Both the position numbers and the translations under genes were made by a program. The notes below the pieces were generated by a model that was not told the DNA's origin, made no database searches, and saw only the letters and a program-made list of their open reading frames with translations. From CAINVV01 sp037129695 (lineage in GTDB: Bacteria; Bacteroidota; Bacteroidia; Bacteroidales; Prolixibacteraceae): a stretch of DNA of 49,283 bases. Below, in pieces: positions 48,601 to 49,283 of the stretch. Position 1 is the first letter of the stretch, and every line of letters begins with the position of its first letter. The stretch lies in NCBI GenBank assembly GCA_037129695.1, contig JBAXUL010000015.1:1-49283 (forward strand), in the 5' to 3' direction.

Positions 48601-49283
48601 ACTATGGGTTTTGGATCCACTGATACAACGATTGAGTAAGGGGTACCGATACAAGATCCGGTTGCAGCAATAGGAGTAACTAGGTATTGAACTGTCCCAA
48701 CTGTTGAATTGGATGGATTGGTCAGACCCTGAATAATGTTCGGTCCGGAACCGGAACCCGATCCTGTAACACCTCCGGTAACTGTACCGACTGTCCAGGT
48801 AAATGAACTTGGGACACTTGATGTCAATGCAATACTTGTACTATTTCCACTGCATATTGCTGCTGTATTAGGGGTTGTTATTGCCGGAGATGGGTTGACT
48901 GTAACAGTGATCGCATAAGGCGTTCCTGAACAGGAACCAACAGTTGGAGTAACCAGATATTGAACCGATCCTGAGTTTGTCGAACTCGGATTTATGAGAA
49001 CCTGACTAATCGTGCTTCCTGAACCTGAATTTGCTCCTGTTATTCCTCCAACAATTGGGCCAACTGCCCAGGTATAGGTACTGGGAGTGGTGGCAGTTAA
49101 CGCAATATTCGTAGTTGTCCCGCTGCATATAGTTGCTGCATTGGCAGTCGTAACCATTGGGGCCGGATTCACTGTTACCGTGATGGTATAGGGTGACCCG
49201 ACACATAAGCCGGTTGTAGAGGTCGGGGTGACAATATATTGGACTGAACCTGCTGATGAATTGCTTGGATTCGTCAATACCTG
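27687..49283 (-). CDS. Giant PKD/Ig-repeat surface protein with T9SS type B C-terminal domain (N-terminus outside window)
   Basis: One uninterrupted frame of 7198 residues runs off the right edge. Its first visible codons are CAG GTA TTG inside a repeat, so no start is seen. From N to C: 47 complete plus one partial PKD-like unit of about 93 residues (nt 36057-49283); a mixed PKD/Ig part (about 34546-36056); 16 Ig-like units with WYxxxxGG and TYYAE motifs (about 30415-34545); Ig-like domains with WTGPNGFTS (about 29190-30415); a SprB-like repeat with FTYLWS; a HYR-like domain (PPSIICPKNIDM, TDNCAVDTI); and a CHU_C sorting domain (PQLISPNGDGVNDTF). It is rich in Thr, Ser, Gly, Asn and Val. It is predicted to be secreted by the type IX system and displayed on the surface as an adhesin or gliding-type filament, like SprB. 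It is followed by a PorP/SprF gene. Confidence 0.95.
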   Translation of the reverse strand, partial: QVLTNPSNSSAGSVQYIVTPTSTTGLCVGSPYTITVTVNPAPMVTTANAATICSGTTTNIALTATTPSTYTWAVGPIVGGITGANSGSGSTISQVLINPSSTNSGSVQYLVTPTVGSCSGTPYAITVTVNPSPAITTPNTAAICSGNSTSIALTSSVPSSFTWTVGTVTGGVTGSGSGSGPNIIQGLTNPSNSTVGTVQYLVTPIAATGSCIGTPYSIVVSVDPKPIVTNAALVNSCSGISTNIALTASFPSNFAWTIGTITGSVTGAIPGSGSSINQVLINPSTSVAGSVDYLITPTSVTGSCVGTPFTITVFVHPAPVVTTANTATICSGFGPNISLNASIPSTFTWTVGAITGGITGASSGSGNTINQVLANLANPTFGTVQYIVTPTSIASSCTGTPYVITVTVNPTPTVTSPLAYATCSGTGPNITVTTSAPSSISWTVGAITGGITGASAGTGATINQPLTNPGNVSAGTVQYIVTPTATSGSCPGITSTITVTVNPIPVLTSVGPVSCCNGLGPNYALTASTPSTFAWTIGPITGGITGASSASGASLNQVLTNPSSIASGTVSYVVTPTSVLGSCVGAPFTILVTVDPSPILITPNTATICSGTSPNISLSASIAGSSFAWTVGAVTGGVTGAGAASGSTINQVLTNPSNIIPGTVQYLVTPTEIATGNSCGTFTITVIVNPKPLVTNSPTLSICSGTSPNLVLTSSVPSNYSWTLGTVTNVTGASASSGTTINQILTNTGNASAGSVVYIVTPLSINDLCTGDPFNITVTVDPKPNVTTLNTAAACSGISTNIPLTATTPSNYAWTIGTITGSITGATVGSGPNISQVLTNPSPINSGSVVFIVTPTALSGSCAGTPYPITVTVYPSPLVTTSNVAATCSGSSPNILLASSTPGTFAWVVGAITGGVTGATAGSGSTINQVLTNPSNNLAGTVQYIVTPIATTGLCSGNTYTITVTVYPKPIVTNSPIATTCSGTGPNIALTASVPSTYAWTIGTITGGITGASAGLGPTINQVLINPNNASSGTVEYIVTPTSAIGSCAGNPFTILVTVHSVPVVITANSAITCSGTSPNITLTASSPSNFAWTIGTITGGITGASAASGAAINQILTNPSQINPGTVAYLVTPTATTGTCAGAPYTITITVNPAPAVTNVNTASRCSGDNTNISLTATIPSTFAWTVSGITGGITGASAGSGSTISQVLNNPTNTTSGTVQYVVTPTSIGGLCVGLPFTITVTVTPNPIVTSANTATICSGVSPNISLTSSVPSNFSWTVGSIVGGITGASAGNGPVINQVLTNPGDISAGTVAYIVTPISMSGTCTGTPFTIIVTVNPVPTVTNSSTLTICSGVSPNISLVASSPSTFSWTIGANIGSITGASSGSGSTINQVLTNPGAVSPGSIEYIVTPLTVSGNCSGVPYKITVTVNPAPAMTNLSLATICSGSSPGINLTSSIPSSYTWTVGPIIGVVTGATTGSGTVINQVLTNPSNINPGSVQYNVTPTATTGSCVGAPFAITVAVDPKPIVTTSNTATICSGSSPNISLTSSIASNFAWTLGAISGGITGASAGSGSSINQVLINTDDHSAGTVQYIVTPTSVAGSCVGSPFTITVTVNSIPSVTNPATATICSGTSPNITLTASSSSTFTWTIGTIAEGITGASSGSGTLINQVLTNPSTSLFGSVKYIITPTSITGSCVGAPYAITVTVDPSPAVTNSATAEICSGTSPNLNLTASAPSTFTWTLGTVTGGITGASSGLGSIINQSLTNPSNINTGTVQYIVTPTALSGSCTGAPFTITVTVNPVPVITTANSVSICSGTSPNINLTSSIPSSYAWTIGAITGGITGASNGSGIAINQVLTNPSGTSPGTVQYVVTPTSSGGSCAGVPYIITVTVNPIPIVTNSATSTICSGTSPNILLSASFASSFTWTIGTITGGITGAIAGSGTTINQLLTNPSALIAGSVVYFVTPTSATGSCVGSPFAITVTVRPSPTVTNAATSSICSGDSPNINLTASTPSDFSWTIGTITGGITGASAGSGVIINQFLTNPSNTLSGTVQYIVTPVSTTGSCPGIPFTITVTVYPVPIVTSPNTATVCSGSNPNINLASSFPSSFTWTIGIVSGSIAGASAGSGSTINQMLTNPSSSFTGSVQYLVTPTSTSGSCAGVPYIITVLVMPSPMVTNSANSTICSGNSPNISLSASSPSTYSWTTGVITGGITGANAGSGSSINQILTNPSTSIPGTVQYLVTPTSIAGTCVGSPFTITVTVNAAPAVTNSATATTCSGTSPNINLTASIASSFTWSIGTITGGITGASPGSGAIINQALTNPSSTTAGTVQYIVTPTATTGACPGVPLTITVTVVPKPLVTNSPTVIICSGTDPNITLAASLPSTFTWTIGVITGGITGTSAGSGSAISQVLTNPSNTIPGTVEFIVVPTSIAGSCTGSPFTITVTVSPAPVITNSAAASICSGASTNLSLTASIASTFTWIIGTNNGGITGAIAGSGSTISQVLNNPSPSVPGTIEYIVTPTSIAGTCIGTPFTITLTITPSPTVTNPASATICSGASPNINLTSSVPSTFAWTLGTVTGGITGASAGSGTIINQSLVNPSNTTPGTVEYIVTPTATTGTCPGVPLTITVTVNPKPIVTNTPSTSTCSGSGANIALTASYPSTFSWAVGAITGGISGASAGSGANINQVLTNPSNTVPGTVAYIVTPTSVSGSCAGMPSTLTVTVYPTPLVTSAATASNCSGTGPVINLTASVASTFTWTIGTISGGITGPIAGSGNIISQSLVNPSSTVSGFVEYIVTPTSVVGSCAGTPFTITVTVFPSPSVTSPATATTCSRTSPNINLTATVASTFNWTIGTITGGITGASAGSGTIINQLLTNPSNTTAGTVQYLVTPISSAGSCAGTPYTITVTVLPAPIVTSSPTTTTCSGSSPNILLTSSLPSTYAWTVGTITGGITGASLGSGSTINQVLTNPSNSIAGTVAYLVIPTSTAGSCAGLPFTITVTVYPTPTVTNAATASTCSGTGPNISLTASVPSTFTWTIGTTTGGITGASTGSGAVINQILTNPSSSVPGSVEYLVSPISTTGACVGSPFTITLTVNPSPTVTNSATSSICSGTSPNINLTASATSSYSWTIGTITGGITGASAGTGAIINQLLTNPSNTLSGTVQYIVTPTATTGTCPGTPFTITVTVYPVSIVTSPNTAIICSGSNPNINLTSSVPGTFSWTIGTVTGGITGASAGSGSTISQVLTNPSSSTFGTVQYLVAPTSTSGTCPGVPYIITVSVNPSPAVTNSATSTICSGTGPNIALTASSPSTYTWTIGTITGGITGSSAGSGSVINQILTNPSTSVPGTVQYLVTPTSTTGSCVGTPFTITVTVNSAPAVTNSATASTCSGTSPNINLTASITSNFTWIVGTITGGITGASAGSGAIINQSLTNPSNTTTGTVQYIVTPTATTGSCAGSPFTITVTVIPVPIITNSTTANACSGSSVNIALTSSIPSTFTWTIGAITGGITGSSAGSGATISQVLTNPSLVSSGTVEYLLTPISVAGSCSGIPHTITVTVNPSAVVTTSNTASICSGSSPNISLTSSLPSNYTWTIGTVTGGITGASAGSGSTINQNLTNPSNLTAGSVAYIVTPTTVAGSCPGAPYTITVTVNPAPIVTTPATAVICSGTSPNINLTSSFPSTFNWTIGTIIGGITGSLPGSGTTINQVLSNPSNSVSGSVDYIVTPTATTGFCAGVPYTIRVTVVPKPIITNSTTATTCSGGNPSIILTSSIPSTFTWTIGAVTGGITGASAGSGSSIAQVLTNPSNTVSGTVAYTVTPTSNASSCVGIPLTITVTVYPAPIVTNPGTVTACSGVSPNITLTSSVSSSFNWTIGTVAGGITGASAGSGSVINQILNNPSASTPGSVEYIVTPVSITGTCAGASFTITVTVNPAPTITNSATTSTCSGTSPNINLTASVPSSFTWIIGTITGGVSGASPGSGAIISQTLTNPSNTTAGTVQYIVTPTATTGSCGGAPFTITVTVTSAPIVTNSSTANACSGSSPNIALTSSIPSTYSWTIGTITGGVTGASAASGAAINQVLTNPSNTISGSVIYIVTPTSIAGSCIGATYPITVTVNPSSIITTPNAASICSGTSSNISLVASIPSNYTWTVGTITGSITGASAGSGSTINQNLINPSNLTAGSVAYIVTPTTVSGSCVGTPYTITVTVNPAPVVTTSATAVICSGSSPNITLVSSFSSTYSWTVGTILGGITGALPGSGSTINQVLSNPSNSASGSVDYIVTPTATAGFCAGAPYPIRVTVTPKPLVINSSTVNICSGASPNIILAASLPSTYTWTIGAITGAITGATGGSGGTINQVLTNLSSANPGTVAYIITPTSISGTCIGDPYTITVTVNPIPVTPVITPAGPVSICSGGSATLSAPAGYTYLWSTGAITQSISVSAAGTYSVVVRDAIGCQSLPGSVTTVITTIASANAGVDATICEGDDYTISGASVSNNFDYIWTTSGTGTFDNPHTLTTKYTPSALDKTNGTVNLTLNASNLAPCLGSVQDVMKLTIQAAPAANAGPNQTVCFPASVLVTGATMPNGHNPVWTLAGAGALFNANTLTPTYQPAAAIGVYSVTLTLTVSAIAPCTGTVTSTKTIQVDALPGNPGVISGPATICKGVPATYSVVAIPNATTYTWTLPSGTTIVSGSNSNNIQVIFNGAAVPANISVFGTNSCGNGPVSNLALTINDIPANPGSIAGPAQICQGSTGVVFTVAPVAGATSYSWTLPTGATITSAPPYSNSVTVTFASNASSGNVTVSASNACGTGPVATKAVVLNAKPATPSISAAGGVNTVCEGITVPLIGAPVGYNYLWTPGGSTTQINQVTVSGAYHVVITDPATGCSSDASNTVTVTIQPAPAPPVSVGYLSDCIVTAPRVPALNANSVTTVAGTAHKVWYDAPTGGNIVALPELSTVGSVTYYCESQDNTTLCPSLTRTAVTVTLATYPNAPVKGVDVSADLEICETNPITALSASTLIAPPAGVVYKWYLNATGGLPVSPTISSIGSKTFYAEADNGVCTSNAPRTPVTLTINPAPVAPVSGGDITQCINSPIQTLTATATAPAGATVRWWDAPSGGNQVVLPALPTLSALGTKTYYAESFIALTTCASLSRTPVTLSIVIHPAPPVVNPNIVECEKSPLQTLTATATVPTGSTIKWYVAASGGLPVSPTLNAVGTATYYAETDNGFCTSLTRSGPVTLTINPAPAPPVSLGNITECATSPIQTLTALASPAGSLWYTTPTGGTSVTPTLNTVGTATFYAESRLGSCASLTRSAPVVLTINATPVKPVSTGDVIECEKSPMQTLTATVTAPTGSTIVWYLSATGGVAIPSPTLNAPGTATYYAESFNGNCRSVDRTAVILTISPAPPAPVSSGNIEKCAEATTITPIDARTKVTSSSPTIEWYTSATGGSAISNPTLDKVGTVSYFAASKSASGCYSLTRTEVKLTINETPEKPIIDNAIMEGCETSPITPLTATATTTTAGATINWYTSLTGGSAVTPTLSKTTTTPVIYYAEAVKGTCVSPGPRPSASLMINAAPAAPKLVTPPLVLCSSAPEVSTGDFSSRVTSVSQVEWFSNSGDVTPLPAGAVPKFSGLPVGTTTYYAGSINSAGCQSLTRIPVLVTINASPADPVTSKSEDYVCATGSGQTLTATATSPDGATIKWYKTSTGGSAISGQPSVSVATPAAIDYYAEASNGTCLSAHRTKVSLWIVPAPGIPVVGFTSKTVCEGSTEIPLLATATSAASATINWYTSQAGGSPVSSPELSAPGTVTYYAEGVSAFVNSNVGYCISPARSVPVVLTITAAPADPVSGGDISECATSPVQTLTAKATTSAGATIVWYSTLTGGNPISGLPILNTPAQSPKTYYAEAINGTCKSANRTPVTLTLSALPLAPARNSVLSVKCAESPLIYLDARDMITVPANAVIDWYLDAAGGAPISTPPVLNQVGSFTYYAESVYASGCRSLKRTPVILTIHETPTNPVGNNITDCSTAIVPILTAVATSSAGAIISWYDTQTSTTPVIRPTLTSIANSPKTYWAEATIGTCKSVNRTPITLAISPAPAAPVLNNKISTECEKLNQILDARDYIATQNSSYDLAWYNTAVGGVALDVTAYPPVLSTYGSVTYYAETVDKISDCRSSVRTPVILTITQAPAKPVGINATACVSGAQPPVLTATVSTPPAGVTTLWYATETATIPINVTTNPLTWNQIGTKSYWAEAISGSCASIGRTEVKLTISPSFTASAMSNSPVSLGGTLFLSGKTNDLITPTDYSYLWTSPAGVTYTTSSVSIKNITSLDGGTYKLTVTSKSTGCTSSTSVTVIVNTGNAGYQPVCMGGTLNLIGQPSGMKTYSWTGPNGFTSLLQNPFIDNVTAANAGTYTLVTTDPSGISTPPSVVDVKINPLPDVFALTNSPVCPNGTLQLNAGPDLMVSYLWSGPGITSAQSSLQNLNINAPATQSDYTLTVTDINGCAANVTVSVALLVAKPSFVPICSGSKLRLIGEPNGMSKYEWTGPNGFTSNMQSPTIDKSTPDQLLGTYTLKVYDNNNCASLPVSVNVTLSIPAAVITANPASSPLCEGTNLTLTGEPTGNPGQYTYLWTGPNGFTSTLKDPPVITGIKTINAGMYQLVVTDVLSTCSTTAQANIQVTGVTMSGSYGPFCENDSKVALSASPAGVVFTGNGISQGTTGVYYFDPAVAKIGIHPIFYSYTGVGCNINSSFDIEVVTNPLVVTNTVALTSCTATNGDITLPAVTAGSTAGLKFTYWTDAKATTAVPTPNAVGAGIYYIKGATASGKCWDIQPVSVVQPDLLHADMTVSATLKCAGDSTGTITAKVTLGTAPFTYLWSTRPVQTTQTAINLRAGVYTVVITDAVGCSSAVSAEVKEPAPLKLYFASKNIQCMSDANGSARVDSINGSGDIKILNSFKYLWSTIPVQTTREAVRLTALWHRVSLTNEMGCIHRDSVYIEVQDTIPPSIICPKNIDMTVQFIKSTDGTPNKYVVDLGKPFATDNCAVDTIANDAPVKFRTGLTEVVWTVTDQMGLTDTCRQYVMIKEIPTIPQLISPNGDGVNDTFVIDGLDQFPGTQLSVFTRSGQLVYQNKDYNLPENAWNGRYSESNFSKNKLVAPGVYYYLLKLGGNSGQLMKGFVYVYY
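27690..27985 (-). other. CHU_C / T9SS type B C-terminal sorting domain
   Basis: The last about 95 residues of the giant protein contain PQLISPNGDGVNDTFVIDG, LSVFTRSGQLVYQN, WNGRYSES, LVAPGVYYYLLKL and the ending KGFVYVYY. This is the gliding-motility-associated type B sorting domain that directs export and surface attachment through the type IX system. Confidence 0.93.
30415..34545 (-). repeat. Array of 16 Ig-like (CHU_C-associated, Ig_7-type) coding units
   Basis: Sixteen units of about 80-92 residues share the order PVSxGxIxEC, TLTATATxPxGATIxWY, ATGG, PTLxxxGTxTYYAES, GxCxSxxRTxVTLTI. They are more divergent in length and sequence than the PKD-like units. Here too a Cys near each end of the unit is conserved, in EC and GxCxS. 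Confidence 0.85.
36057..39125 (-). repeat. Higher-order duplication: five-unit block repeated at a six-unit (1674 bp) offset
   Basis: The blocks at 37731-39125 and 36057-37451 are each 1395 bp (five units) and match unit by unit. Rare variants are shared at the same place: QNLxNPSNLTAGSVAYIVTP in the third unit; LPGSG, SVDYIVTPTATxGFCAG and IRVTV in the fourth. The DNA has diverged (roughly 78% by eye in one unit pair), so the duplication is not recent. Confidence 0.85.
38847..43310 (-). repeat. Higher-order duplication: four-unit block repeated at a twelve-unit (3348 bp) offset
   Basis: The blocks at 42195-43310 and 38847-39962 are each 1116 bp (four units). Shared features include NPSNTLSGTVQYIVTP in the first unit, VTSPNTA with CSGSNPNINL and VPYIITV in the second, and NPSTSxPGTVQYLVTPTS in the third. 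The offset is exactly 12 x 279 bp, twice the six-unit period. Confidence 0.75.

Larger units (their letters stand above)
36057..49283 (-). repeat. Tandem array of 279-bp PKD-like coding units, 47 complete plus one partial
   Basis: Each unit encodes about 93 residues following the pattern PxVTN...CSGTSPNI, then FTWTIGTITGGITGA, GSGxxINQxLTNPSN, GTVQYIVTPT, GSCxGxPFTITVTVNP. Two Cys per unit (in CSG and GSC) and one Trp are nearly invariant. Unit length is exactly 279 bp across long stretches, with few one- to three-residue indels towards the right end. The array continues beyond the window. Confidence 0.95.

Noticed and set aside
27970..49206. Dozens of open frames of 60-185 codons on the plus strand opposite the giant gene, many resembling each other
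   Set aside because: They recur with the 279-bp unit and are antisense shadows of a Thr/Ser/Val-rich repeat; none has its own context or signals.
49275..49277. TTG at 49277 as start codon of the giant gene
   Set aside because: It encodes the Leu of a repeat motif (QVLTNPSN) and the frame is open to the window edge, so the true start lies beyond.
36057..49283. CRISPR array or satellite DNA as explanation of the 279-bp periodicity
   Set aside because: The period is a multiple of three, there are no spacers, and the frame and protein motifs are conserved throughout.

Overview
The window comes from a member of the phylum Bacteroidota, probably class Bacteroidia. The support is: TAnnTTTG-type -7 promoter boxes, a type IX secretion (T9SS) type B substrate followed by a PorP/SprF partner, a FISUMP lipoprotein, a reg_prop/Y_Y_Y/LytS-type sensor kinase, tandem GH92 mannosidases, the DapL route to lysine, and an S16 protein with a long Ala/Glu tail. 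No tRNA, rRNA, CRISPR array, integrase or insertion sequence was seen, and nothing indicates a recent mobile element.

Layout. (1) 1-10.3 kb, plus strand: the 3' part of a sensor histidine kinase closed by a strong terminator, then a tight cluster of a membrane acyltransferase (HGSNAT/NagX-like) and two exported GH92 enzymes with the same architecture, suggesting host or plant glycan processing. (2) 10.3-15.3 kb, minus strand: thioredoxin, DNA polymerase III alpha subunit and a small lipoprotein. (3) 15.5-17.6 kb, plus strand: rpsP, rimM and a TsaC/Sua5 family gene, a translation and tRNA-modification group. (4) 17.6-19.5 kb, minus strand: a GT2-like glycosyltransferase with a TTG start, an unlisted 58-residue ORF and a DUF2807 (GIN domain) protein. 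(5) 19.6-23.2 kb: a divergent lysine/meso-diaminopimelate block, with dapF-lysA on minus and dapL on plus. The DapF homologue has serine at both positions where the family normally has catalytic cysteines. (6) 23.4-25.2 kb, plus strand: a CarboxypepD_reg-like exported protein and a serine racemase/threonine dehydratase-like PLP enzyme. (7) 25.2-49.3 kb, minus strand: a giant secreted repeat protein (at least 7198 residues, open at the window edge), a PorP/SprF-family outer-membrane protein 33 bases downstream of it, and a FISUMP lipoprotein.

The most striking element is the giant gene, which fills about 44% of the window. Its visible product holds 47 complete PKD-like units of about 93 residues plus one partial unit, then a mixed PKD/Ig region, 16 Ig-like units, further Ig-like domains, SprB-like and HYR-like modules, and a C-terminal T9SS type B (CHU_C) sorting domain. 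The repeat array has a second level of order: blocks of units recur at exact six-unit (1674 bp) and twelve-unit (3348 bp) spacings, which indicates growth by segmental duplication. The gene order (giant substrate, then PorP/SprF) matches the sprB-sprF logic of gliding or adhesion systems. The DapF variant and the 58-residue ORF are the next most useful targets.
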